Shown here in pieces: positions 1 to 8,453 of a stretch of DNA of 64,000 bases; positions within the stretch are counted from its first letter, which is position 1; the number at the start of each line of letters is the position of its first letter. The DNA comes from Bacteroides luti (GTDB lineage Bacteria; Bacteroidota; Bacteroidia; Bacteroidales; Bacteroidaceae), in assembly GCF_900128905.1 (NCBI RefSeq), contig NZ_FQTV01000007.1, forward strand, positions 1 to 64,000, written 5' to 3'. Under the pieces are notes generated by a model that saw only the letters and a list, made by a program, of their open reading frames with translations, searched no databases and was not told where the DNA came from. A program made the position numbers and the translations under genes.

Positions 1-91
1 TAAAAATCAGCGACTTAACCAATTATTTTATGACATAATTCAAATATAATTCATTGTTTTACAAGGGTTTGATTAATTATTTAACGGAGTA

Positions 92-1714
92 TTGTTATTT
101 GACAAATATATTATCAAGCGTGAGTTCATTGCCAATACGGATCGTTGGACATTAAAAAGTTTAAAATGGTACAGTTCAGGAAATGTAAGGAATGCAGTAA
201 AGTACGTTAATACATTTGGAGAGGAACAAAATGAATCTTTTGATAATGATAATAGAAGGATATTGATGCTTTTAACCATGTTTCATGTTTCTATTCCTTC
301 AATGTCCTACAAATATTGGCTGTATGCTGCTTTGCGTTATGTATATAATCAGGCAGAAGTAGAATCTGATAAATACATCTCCTATCTGGAACATATTGCT
401 AAGTCATTTGTTTTTGATAACTATCTGGCTAGGAAAGAACTAGATTATTATAAAATGATAAACATAAATCTTCAACCAATCGACCGAACATCTGAACTGT
501 TGGATATGAAAAAACTGCAGTATGATAATCTTCGGAATAATCTGATTTTTAATTTTATTGATTATCTGTTATGGATAAAAAAACGAGATTCAGATACAAA
601 AATTAAACAATATGAATTCTCTTTCAGAAGTTCTGTAGAACATTATTATCCTCAAAACCCTATAAATAAAGATGCAACAAAAATAGATCCGGTTTATTTG
701 CATTCAATTGGTAATTTGTGTTTGATAAGCCACGAAAAGAATTCAAGAATGAATAATTACTTGCCTGAGGCAAAAAAAAATCAATATTCACAATCAGATT
801 CAATTGATAGTATCAAACAATACCTGATGATGAAAGAAACTGAGTGGCATATTAGTCAGATTGAAAAACACGAAAAAGATATTATAACGTTATTGAAGCA
901 GAATGCAAGCTCAACCTTTAATTGGGAGGTTGGTGGGATAACAAAAGCTCGAAAATGGTTTAAGCTATACAAGCAACAAGATAAAATACTTTTAATCAGA
1001 ACACTAATGTGTTTCGGAGAGGTTGATTTTAATACAGGTTGGGCAGCAGGTATGGACAAATATAATTTATACCAATGGGATAAGATTGAAAATAGCGATG
1101 CATACAAAAATTATATTTCTTTTGTTTCAGAATATAATCCAGGTTCATTAGAAGAAATAATAGAGTACAACCTAAGAGAAAATAAAAAATTAAGAGAAGA
1201 TTCATACCGTTATGCATTTGTTTCAAGACCTTATATATTGCGATATTGTAAAGAAGGTAATTATGGGTGGTCGAATAATGGTAAAAATATTGTTTTAGTT
1301 GAGTACTCCAAAGCAAGTATTTATCGTTCTTGTGATTTATATTCTTATTGTGCAAAAATATATTTAAAGCATAAGTATGATATTGATTCTTATTGTGGAA
1401 ATGACATATTAAAACTATCTATATCTGAAGAAGAAAATGGCTTGAGATTAATAAGCTTAGATTGGAACTCTACTGCTTTTCTTGAAGTATGGAACGATAA
1501 TCAAGGTCACTTGTGTTACGCACTAAACACTCGTAATCTTCATGGTAATTCCAGAATTATAAAAAGTTTAAAAGCGAATGGTTGGGATTATAATAACAGT
1601 AATCGATTATATCACATTTCAAAACAATACCTTATAAAACTTAGCGAAGATGTAGAAGATAATATCTGTAAAACAGAAAAAGCCATTGAAAGTATTATAA
1701 ATAAATTACAATAA
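92..1714 (+). CDS. DUF262/DUF1524-type (GmrSD-like) protein lacking its N-terminal domain
   Basis: The protein resembles the C-terminal half of the DUF262/DUF1524 family, which includes GmrSD-type modification-dependent endonucleases. An HNH-like DUF1524 signature is visible: E183-H184 in SVEHYYPQNP, then G207-N208 in IGNLCLISHEKN, then the MNNYLPEAKK stretch. Residues 1-170 match the helical linker that normally follows DUF262, and residues 270-540 are an extra C-terminal part I do not recognise. The DUF262 nucleotidase-like domain, with its DGQQR-type motif, is missing. The only start is TTG, and an in-frame stop lies at 74-76. The gene is therefore probably a 5'-truncated or frameshifted remnant whose front half lies upstream of the window. 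Function, if any, would be foreign-DNA restriction. Family assignment is fairly sure; functionality is doubtful. Confidence 0.6.
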   Translation: MLFDKYIIKREFIANTDRWTLKSLKWYSSGNVRNAVKYVNTFGEEQNESFDNDNRRILMLLTMFHVSIPSMSYKYWLYAALRYVYNQAEVESDKYISYLEHIAKSFVFDNYLARKELDYYKMININLQPIDRTSELLDMKKLQYDNLRNNLIFNFIDYLLWIKKRDSDTKIKQYEFSFRSSVEHYYPQNPINKDATKIDPVYLHSIGNLCLISHEKNSRMNNYLPEAKKNQYSQSDSIDSIKQYLMMKETEWHISQIEKHEKDIITLLKQNASSTFNWEVGGITKARKWFKLYKQQDKILLIRTLMCFGEVDFNTGWAAGMDKYNLYQWDKIENSDAYKNYISFVSEYNPGSLEEIIEYNLRENKKLREDSYRYAFVSRPYILRYCKEGNYGWSNNGKNIVLVEYSKASIYRSCDLYSYCAKIYLKHKYDIDSYCGNDILKLSISEEENGLRLISLDWNSTAFLEVWNDNQGHLCYALNTRNLHGNSRIIKSLKANGWDYNNSNRLYHISKQYLIKLSEDVEDNICKTEKAIESIINKLQ

Positions 1715-1900
1715 GTATAATGATATCGACAAAACTCATCGTGGTATTTTAGATCTGGAACTAATAAGAAATAACGTGTTGCATTGAATATATTTCTGCC
1801 CACGAAATGACCTTCTTGATTGAAAGGTTACACAACCTCAGATTTATCCCATACTGGATGTATATATATCTTGTTGGCGAATGCTAAAAGATGAGTTGAA

Positions 1901-1908
1901 TAAATTTG
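1901..1908 (+). promoter_or_regulatory. Possible -7 box ahead of the GH127 operon
   Basis: TAAATTTG matches the Bacteroides -7 consensus TAnnTTTG and lies about 100 bp before the GH127 start. The nearest TTG upstream leaves a 24-bp spacer, longer than the usual 19-21, so this is tentative. The rest of the gap between 1715 and 2006 shows no repeat array or small gene. Confidence 0.3.
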
Positions 1909-2006
1909 TGGTGTAGTAAACTTTTTGCTAAAATAGCCTTTCCCCCATTACAAAACCATCATTTCTTCGTCCTTATAATTAACACATTATATTAACGAAA
2001 AAAGAA

Positions 2007-4091
2007 ATGATAAAGAAAGGACTTCTTACACTTGGTTTATTATCGGCTTTTATGGCTTTGCCGGCACAGGAAAAAGCCTTAATGAATACCTCGAAAAGTA
2101 AGTATGCACAACTTACTAACGTTGATCTGTCGGCTGTGAAGTGGACTAATGGCTTTTGGGGTGATAGATTCCGCGTTTGCAAAGACACTATGCTTATCAG
2201 CATGTGGAATACATGGAATGCTCCTGAGATTTCACATGGCTTCCGCAACTTTGAAGTGGCTGCCGGTGTGTGTCCGGGCGAACATTGGGGACCTCCTTTC
2301 CACGATGGCGATTTTTATAAATGGCTGGAAGGTGTGGCTGCTGTTTATGCGGTAAATAAAGATCCGAAGTTGGATGCACTGATGGATAAGGCGGTTGCTG
2401 TTATCGTGAAGGCACAACGTGAAGACGGATATATTCATACTCCGGTTATTATCGATGAAAAAAATAAAGGTGTCGACTCTCATAAGGCTCAAAAAGAAAC
2501 TGTAATTGGAACAAAAGTAGGTGGCGCCAATGAAGTAGGTGCTTTTGCTAACCGCCTGAACTTTGAAACGTATAATCTTGGTCACTTGATGATGGCGGGC
2601 TGTGTACATTACAGAGCTACCGGAAAGAAGACTTTGTTCAACGCTGCAATAAAGGCAACTGATTTCCTTTGTCACTTCTACGAAACTGCTTCGGCTGAAC
2701 TTGCCCGCAACGCTATATGTCCTTCGCACTATATGGGTGTGGTAGAGATGTATCGTGCTACCGGTAATCCTCGTTACCTGGAATTGGCAAAGAACCTGAT
2801 TAATATTCGCGGTATGGTGAAGAATGGTACTGACGATAATCAGGATCGTATTCCTTTCCGCGACCAGAAGAAGGCAATGGGACATGCTGTTCGTGCTAAT
2901 TATCTATATGCAGGTGTGGCAGATGTATATGCTGAAACCGGAGAGAAGATTTTAAAGGATAATCTGGAATCTATATGGAACGATATTGTTAATCGGAAGA
3001 TGTATGTAACGGGCGCTTGTGGTGCTTTGTATGACGGAACTTCTCCTGATGGTACTTGCTACGAACCGGATTCTATTCAGAAAGTGCACCAGTCTTATGG
3101 TCGTGCTTACCAATTACCTAACAGTACGGCTCACAATGAATCATGTGCAAATATCGGAAATATGCTTTTCAACTGGCGCATGTTGCAGACTACCGGTGAA
3201 GAGAAGTATGCTGATGTAATGGAAACTTCTCTTTATAACAGTGTGCTTGCAGGCGTTAGCTTGGATGGAAAGAAATTCTTCTATACTAATCCTTTGCGTC
3301 TTTCTAAGGATTTTCCTTATACATTGAGATGGCCTAGAGAACGTCAGTCATACATTAGCTGTTTCTGCTGTCCTCCTAATACTGTCCGTACTTTGTGCGA
3401 AGCGCAGAACTATGCATATAGTATCTCACAAAAAGGTGTTTGGTTTAACTTATATGGTGGCAATCAACTTGACACTAAACTGACTGATGGCTCTGCCTTG
3501 ACACTGACTCAGGTTTCTGACTATCCATGGGATGGTAAAGTGGTTACAACTGTTGATAAAGTTGCTTCAAAGAAAGCGTTCTCAATGAATTTCCGTATTC
3601 CTGAATGGTGCGAAAAAGCAACCTTGACTGTTAATGGCAAATCTGTAGATGCAGATCTTTCTGCCGGAAAATATGCAGAGGTGAACAGAGTATGGAAGAA
3701 GGGTGATGTTGTGGAATTGAATCTTGCCATGACTGTGAAGCTGATGGAATCTAATCCGTTGGTGGAAGAAACTCGTAACCAGACTGTAGTGAAACGTGGA
3801 CCGCTGGTTTATTGTCTTGAATCTATGGATGTGGAAGGCGGACAATCTATTGATAATGTATTGATTCCTGCAAATATTCAGCTTACTCCAAATAAGATTA
3901 CTATTGATGGTAGTCCGATTGTGGCTTTGGATGGCGAAGCTCAATTGATGAACGAAGGTTCATGGAAGGGTACTCTTTACAAACAGGTATCTGATTCTTC
4001 AAAGAAAGTGAAAATTCGCTTGATTCCTTATTATGCATGGGGTAACCGTGGGAAAGCGGATATGACTGTATGGATGCCTTTGGCACGATAA
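2007..4091 (+). CDS. GH127 family enzyme, probable RG-II aceric acid hydrolase (BT1003-like)
   Basis: Secreted glycosidase of the DUF1680/GH127 type, with a signal peptide ending near ALPAQEK. The (alpha/alpha)6 barrel spans about residues 35-520 and a beta-sandwich tail follows. The cysteine site is clear: E378-S-C380 in HNESCANIGN and the CxCC motif C452-F-C454-C455 in CFCCPPN. C454 corresponds to the nucleophilic cysteine of characterised beta-L-arabinofuranosidases. The position of their glutamate zinc ligand is Gln362 here (VHQSYGRAYQLPN). The gene is followed by GH141 and GH78 genes, the order of BT1003-BT1002-BT1001 in the B. thetaiotaomicron RG-II locus, where the GH127 member removes L-aceric acid from side chain B. 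The three genes are 16-32 bp apart and probably one operon. The aceric acid substrate is inferred from context; beta-L-arabinofuranosidase is the alternative. Confidence 0.85.
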   Translation: MIKKGLLTLGLLSAFMALPAQEKALMNTSKSKYAQLTNVDLSAVKWTNGFWGDRFRVCKDTMLISMWNTWNAPEISHGFRNFEVAAGVCPGEHWGPPFHDGDFYKWLEGVAAVYAVNKDPKLDALMDKAVAVIVKAQREDGYIHTPVIIDEKNKGVDSHKAQKETVIGTKVGGANEVGAFANRLNFETYNLGHLMMAGCVHYRATGKKTLFNAAIKATDFLCHFYETASAELARNAICPSHYMGVVEMYRATGNPRYLELAKNLINIRGMVKNGTDDNQDRIPFRDQKKAMGHAVRANYLYAGVADVYAETGEKILKDNLESIWNDIVNRKMYVTGACGALYDGTSPDGTCYEPDSIQKVHQSYGRAYQLPNSTAHNESCANIGNMLFNWRMLQTTGEEKYADVMETSLYNSVLAGVSLDGKKFFYTNPLRLSKDFPYTLRWPRERQSYISCFCCPPNTVRTLCEAQNYAYSISQKGVWFNLYGGNQLDTKLTDGSALTLTQVSDYPWDGKVVTTVDKVASKKAFSMNFRIPEWCEKATLTVNGKSVDADLSAGKYAEVNRVWKKGDVVELNLAMTVKLMESNPLVEETRNQTVVKRGPLVYCLESMDVEGGQSIDNVLIPANIQLTPNKITIDGSPIVALDGEAQLMNEGSWKGTLYKQVSDSSKKVKIRLIPYYAWGNRGKADMTVWMPLAR

Positions 4092-4123
4092 ATGAATGTT
4101 GATAAACAGATAATATAAAAACA

Positions 4124-5995
4124 ATGAAACGTATTCCATTTCTCCTGCTTATTCTCTTTTTAGGAGTTACAAAGGCTTTCTCGGCGGATATATGGGTTTC
4201 CGTGCATGGCAATGACCGTAACAACGGAACTCAGACTTCTCCGAAAGCTACTTTGGCAGGAGCATTGAGACAGGCGCGTGAACTCAGAAGATTAAAAGAT
4301 GAGTCGGTTAAGGGCGGTATTCATATTTACATGCAGGGAGGTACTTACTCTCTGTATGAACCAGTCTTTATCCGTCCCGAAGATTCGGGCACGAAAGAAT
4401 CGCCTACGGTTATTCAACCGGTAAAGGATGAAAAGGTAATTATGAGTGGTGGGGTATCACTTTCCGGATGGCAAAAAGCCGGAAATGTAAATGGCCTGCC
4501 TGCTTCAGCAAAAGGTAAAGTATGGGTAACGGAAGTTCCCGATTTTAACGGGAGAACGGCGGATTTCCGTCAGTTGTGGATAAACGGAAAGAAAGCCGTT
4601 CGTGCCCGTAATGTTGCCGATTTTAAACAGATGGCAAGGATTGTGAACAATGATGTGGAGAATGAAATTCTTTGGGTGCCTGCTAAATCGGTGAAGGCTA
4701 TAATGAATGCTCGTCGTGCAGAACTGGTGCTCCACGAGATGTGGGCAATTGCCAATCTTCGTATTAAGTCTATAAAGGTTCAGGGTGATTCTGCCGGAAT
4801 TAAATTCTGTAATCCTGAAAGTCGTATTCAGTTTGAACATCCCTGGCCACGACCTATGTTGGGCAAAGGAGTAAACTCAGCTTTTTATCTGACTAATGCC
4901 ATTGAGCTACTCGATCAACCGGGTGAATGGTATTATGATAACAGAACTGCTCGACTTTATTATTATCCACGTGAAGGGGAAAACATGAAAACGGCATCGG
5001 CTGTGGTTCCTGCTTTGGAAACTTTGGTTCAGGTAGAAGGAACGGTCGACCGTCCGGTTTCAAATATTCGTTTTGAAGGTATTAACTTTAATTATACCAC
5101 CTGGATGCGTCCGTCGGAAAAAGGACATGTGCCTTTGCAGGCCGGAATGTATATGCTGGATGCTTATACATTGAATCCGAAACAACTGCGAGATGATCAT
5201 AATCATCCGCTGGATAATCAGGGATGGATTGGTCGTCCGCCTGCTGCCGTTCAGGTGCAGGGTGCAAACAATATCGCTTTTGCTAATTGTAATTTTGAAC
5301 ATTTGGGTTCTTGCGGGCTCGACTTTGTTGAAGCTGCTCAGCATGTAAGTGTGGAAGGTTCTATCTTTAGGGATATTGCCGGCAATGGTTTGCAGACTGG
5401 TAAGTTTAATGATCCTTCGTTTGAATCTCATTTACCTTACGATCCGGCAGATAGCAGAGTGCTTTGCGCCAATCAGCTTATTGCCAACAATTACTTTACG
5501 GATGTAACAAACGAGGACTGGGGATGTGTGGCAATCTGTGCAGGTTTTGTAAGAGATGTAACTATTCAGCATAACGAAATCAGTTATGTATCCTACACCG
5601 GAATTAACCTGGGATGGGGATGGACTCAGACTGTGAATTGCATGCGAAACAATAAAGTGATTGCAAATAATATCCATCATTATGCTATTCACATGCATGA
5701 TGTGGCCGGTATTTACACGCTTTCTGCTCAGCCAAAAACGGTGGTTGCTGAGAATTACGTGCATGATATTGTTCTTTCTCCTTATGCACACGATCCTAAT
5801 CACTGGTTCTATTTGTATACTGATGAAGGCTCTTCGTTCATTGAAGTGAAAGACAACTGGTGTGATTCCGAAAAGTTCCTGAAAAATGCCAATGGTCCGG
5901 GTAATGTATGGACAAACAATGGTCCGATGGTGGCAGATAGTATTCGTAACCGTGCAGGATTGCAACCGGATTATCTATATTTGTTGAAAAAATAA
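4124..5995 (+). CDS. Right-handed beta-helix glycosidase, probable GH141 alpha-L-fucosidase (BT1002-like)
   Basis: Exported protein (signal peptide to about FSAD at residue 21) of 623 residues. An N-terminal segment, VSVHGNDRNNGTQTSPKATL, is typical of pectate-lyase-like beta-helix enzymes that begin with a calcium-type NDxNxGT loop. Beta-helix coils follow from about residue 100 to 600, with repeated N/D-rich turns such as VEGSIFRDIAGNGLQTG and VAGIYTLSAQPKTVVAENYV. Size, fold and position between GH127 and GH78 genes match BT1002 (GH141), which cleaves alpha-L-fucose from RG-II chain A. I could not place the catalytic aspartates from sequence alone. It lies 32 bp after GH127 and 16 bp before GH78. 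The alternative is a beta-helix lyase or hydrolase acting on another pectic linkage. Confidence 0.75.
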   Translation: MKRIPFLLLILFLGVTKAFSADIWVSVHGNDRNNGTQTSPKATLAGALRQARELRRLKDESVKGGIHIYMQGGTYSLYEPVFIRPEDSGTKESPTVIQPVKDEKVIMSGGVSLSGWQKAGNVNGLPASAKGKVWVTEVPDFNGRTADFRQLWINGKKAVRARNVADFKQMARIVNNDVENEILWVPAKSVKAIMNARRAELVLHEMWAIANLRIKSIKVQGDSAGIKFCNPESRIQFEHPWPRPMLGKGVNSAFYLTNAIELLDQPGEWYYDNRTARLYYYPREGENMKTASAVVPALETLVQVEGTVDRPVSNIRFEGINFNYTTWMRPSEKGHVPLQAGMYMLDAYTLNPKQLRDDHNHPLDNQGWIGRPPAAVQVQGANNIAFANCNFEHLGSCGLDFVEAAQHVSVEGSIFRDIAGNGLQTGKFNDPSFESHLPYDPADSRVLCANQLIANNYFTDVTNEDWGCVAICAGFVRDVTIQHNEISYVSYTGINLGWGWTQTVNCMRNNKVIANNIHHYAIHMHDVAGIYTLSAQPKTVVAENYVHDIVLSPYAHDPNHWFYLYTDEGSSFIEVKDNWCDSEKFLKNANGPGNVWTNNGPMVADSIRNRAGLQPDYLYLLKK

Positions 5996-6011
5996 TCTTA
6001 ATAATATAAAG

Positions 6012-8177
6012 ATGAAACGTAATTTTATATTAATCCTTTTAATAGTTCTTTCTGTTTCTTCAATGAAAGCACAAAAAGCTACATGGATATGGTATCCGGG
6101 CGATTATGAAATATGGCTCGGTAATAACATGAATAATAACCGTACGGAGAGGGGAGCTTTCTTTCCTCCTTTCTGGAAAATGGATAGCCATTACGTGCTG
6201 GTTGAGTTCTCAAAGAAACTGAATCTGTTTAAACCGGAGGAGATTACAATTGCTGTTGAGGGACGTTACAATGTAAAACTTGATGGTAAATTGTTGTTTG
6301 GTGCTCCTAAAACGCTGATTATTCCGGAAGGAAAACATAGTCTGAATATCAAAGTTCATAATCAGGCAACGGTTCCTGCTATCTATGTATCTGGTAAAAC
6401 AATTTTCTCTGATCAGTCATGGAAAGTGACTTACGAAGACAAGGAATGGATTGACGAATCGGGCAAGGCATCAGATACTTCGGCTACTACTTATATGGAT
6501 GCTGCCAGCTGGAACTTTAATGATCCTTCTCAGCTACCTTCTCAGTTTAAGTTGCATACTGAACCTGCCAATGCAGTTTCCAGTACTCCACAAACGCAAG
6601 GCGTGTTGGTAGACTTTGGCAAGGAAACCTTTGGTTACATCAAACTTGAACAACTGAAGGGGAATGGTAAAGTGAATATATTCTACGGAGAATCCAAAGA
6701 AGAAGCAATGAGTACGGGTTCTTGTGAAACACTCGATCGTTTTGAGGTAAATAATGCTGAGGCTAAAGATTATACCGTTCAGGGTTCAAAGGCCTTCAGA
6801 TATGTATATATTGTAACCGATCCGGGAGTGAGCTTTGCGAAGGCATCTATGCTTTACGAATCTCTTCCTGAAACTTATCGTGGTTCTTTCCGTTGCAGTG
6901 ATCCTGAGATTAATAAAATATGGGATGTGGCTGCTTACACAATGCATCTTACTACCCGTGAATTCTTTATTGATGGTATTAAGCGCGACCGCTGGGTGTG
7001 GAGTGGAGATGCTATTCAAAGTTATCTGATGAATTATTATTTGTTCTTCGATTCTCACACTGTAGGTCGCACAATAAATCTGCTTCGCGGAAAAGATCCT
7101 GTTACTTCGCATATTAATACTATCATGGATTATACGTTCTATTGGTTCCTTAGTGTATATGATTATTATCTGTATACAGGTGACCGCCATTTAATTGAAC
7201 AACTTTATCCGAAGATGGCTACCATGATGGATTATGTGCTGGGAAGAACCAATAAGGATGGTATGGTTGAAGGTATGACCGGCGACTGGGTTTTCGTTGA
7301 CTGGGCAGATGGTTATATGGATAAGCACGGCGAACTGAGTTTTGAACAGATTTTGTTCTGCAAGAGTCTGGAAACAATGGCTGTGTGCGCAGATCTTACC
7401 GGAAATAAAGAGGATAAAGCAAAATATGATAAGTTGGCGACTTCTCTTAAATCGAAATTGGAACCAGCTTTCTGGAATAACGAGAAACAAGGTTTCGTTC
7501 ATAATCGTTTGAATGGAAAGCAAAGCGAGCAGGTAACTCGTTATGCAAATATGTTTGGAATCTTGTTTGATTATCTGAATAATCAAAAGAAGCAGGCCGT
7601 TAAGAAGTCGGTTATACTGAATAATTCTATCATGAAGATATCAACTCCTTATATGCGTTTTTATGAATTGGAATCTCTTTGTGCACTTGGCGAGCAAACG
7701 AATGTAACCAAAGAAATAAAAGATTACTGGGGTGGTATGCTTAAACTTGGGGCTACCTCTTTCTGGGAGAAATATAATCCGGAAGATAAGGGCAGCAAAC
7801 ATTATGAAATGTATGGTCGTCCGTTCGGAAAGAGTCTTTGTCATGCTTGGGGATCAAGTCCAATTTACTTGTTAGGTAAATATTATCTGGGAGTGAAACC
7901 TCTTAAACCAGGATACAGTGAGTTTGCCATCAATCCTTCTTTGGGTGGATTGAAATGGATTGAAGGAACTGTTCCAACTCCTAAGGGAGGTGTTCACGTA
8001 TATATGGATAAAAAAACAATCAAGGTTAAAGCTGGCGAAGGTAGAGGATATCTAACATTCAAGAGTAAAAGCAAACCTAAAGCATCTACCGGAGTTGTTG
8101 AGAAACTTTCTAACGATGAATATCGTATCTTAATTGAAGGCAATAATGCAGAAGTTACAGTAAACTACCGTAATTAA
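6012..8177 (+). CDS. GH78 alpha-L-rhamnosidase (BT1001-like)
   Basis: Secreted 721-residue enzyme with a signal peptide to about SSMKAQK. It has N-terminal beta-sandwich domains (a lectin-like part at residues 20-150 and the GH78 D domain at 190-290), an (alpha/alpha)6 barrel at about 295-640 and a C-terminal beta-sandwich. The barrel opens with the family signature GIKRDRWVWSGDAIQS and has VEGMTGDWVFVDW and HAWGSSPIYLLGKYYLGV later, all typical of GH78. It would release alpha-L-rhamnose; in the RG-II context this is the rhamnose linked to apiose in chains A and B. It is the third gene of the GH127-GH141-GH78 operon and is followed by a strong terminator. The family is certain from motifs; the exact linkage is inferred from synteny. 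Confidence 0.88.
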   Translation: MKRNFILILLIVLSVSSMKAQKATWIWYPGDYEIWLGNNMNNNRTERGAFFPPFWKMDSHYVLVEFSKKLNLFKPEEITIAVEGRYNVKLDGKLLFGAPKTLIIPEGKHSLNIKVHNQATVPAIYVSGKTIFSDQSWKVTYEDKEWIDESGKASDTSATTYMDAASWNFNDPSQLPSQFKLHTEPANAVSSTPQTQGVLVDFGKETFGYIKLEQLKGNGKVNIFYGESKEEAMSTGSCETLDRFEVNNAEAKDYTVQGSKAFRYVYIVTDPGVSFAKASMLYESLPETYRGSFRCSDPEINKIWDVAAYTMHLTTREFFIDGIKRDRWVWSGDAIQSYLMNYYLFFDSHTVGRTINLLRGKDPVTSHINTIMDYTFYWFLSVYDYYLYTGDRHLIEQLYPKMATMMDYVLGRTNKDGMVEGMTGDWVFVDWADGYMDKHGELSFEQILFCKSLETMAVCADLTGNKEDKAKYDKLATSLKSKLEPAFWNNEKQGFVHNRLNGKQSEQVTRYANMFGILFDYLNNQKKQAVKKSVILNNSIMKISTPYMRFYELESLCALGEQTNVTKEIKDYWGGMLKLGATSFWEKYNPEDKGSKHYEMYGRPFGKSLCHAWGSSPIYLLGKYYLGVKPLKPGYSEFAINPSLGGLKWIEGTVPTPKGGVHVYMDKKTIKVKAGEGRGYLTFKSKSKPKASTGVVEKLSNDEYRILIEGNNAEVTVNYRN

Positions 8178-8195
8178 TCATAATAGCTTTGAAAT

Positions 8196-8247
8196 AAAAA
8201 GAGCGAAGAAGCAAGGATAACAACCAGCTTCTTCGCTCTTTTTATTT
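8196..8247 (+). terminator. Rho-independent terminator after the GH78 gene
   Basis: A perfect 17-bp inverted repeat (8196-8212 with 8227-8243, core GAGCGAAGAAGC) with a 14-nt loop ends in a T-run. It separates the GH127-GH141-GH78 operon from the next block. The A-run on the left arm could also let it work in the other direction. Confidence 0.92.
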
Positions 8248-8258
8248 ATAACTTATTC

Positions 8259-8350
8259 ATTCTTCCGTACACCGGGGTGTACGCACTTTCTACATGTGGG
8301 TGTACCGTCAGAGTCCATCCGGGTGTAAGAATATTGTCCATCCGGGTGTA
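8259..8350. repeat. Four-unit 23-bp direct repeat array, word GGGTGTA (array A)
   Basis: GGGTGTA recurs at 8275, 8298, 8321 and 8344, exactly 23 bp apart. The last two units share GTCCATCCGGGTGTA in full, and the first unit contains the near-palindrome GTACACCGGGGTGTAC. The array ends 103 bp before the GH138 start, where binding sites of a transcription activator could sit. The phase of about two helical turns fits a protein that docks the same face of DNA repeatedly. No promoter box of consensus type was found between array and gene. Confidence 0.85.
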
Positions 8351-8453
8351 CATAATGGAAGCTCCTTTCTTTATTGAGGAAATTGCACGCTTTTGAGTAC
8401 ATTCCTCCTTTGTTTTCGTCTCATTTTTATAACATTATAAACTTATTTGAACG

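Noticed and set aside
2232..2885. Long minus-strand frame inside GH127 and similar antisense frames across the enzyme genes
   Set aside because: They mirror strongly coding plus-strand genes, have no start signals, and encode no recognisable protein.
8259..8350. CRISPR array (also considered for 23049-23130 and 31797-31871)
   Set aside because: The period is only 22-23 bp with a 6-15 bp conserved core and degenerate remainder. There are no unique spacers of 30 bp or cas genes.
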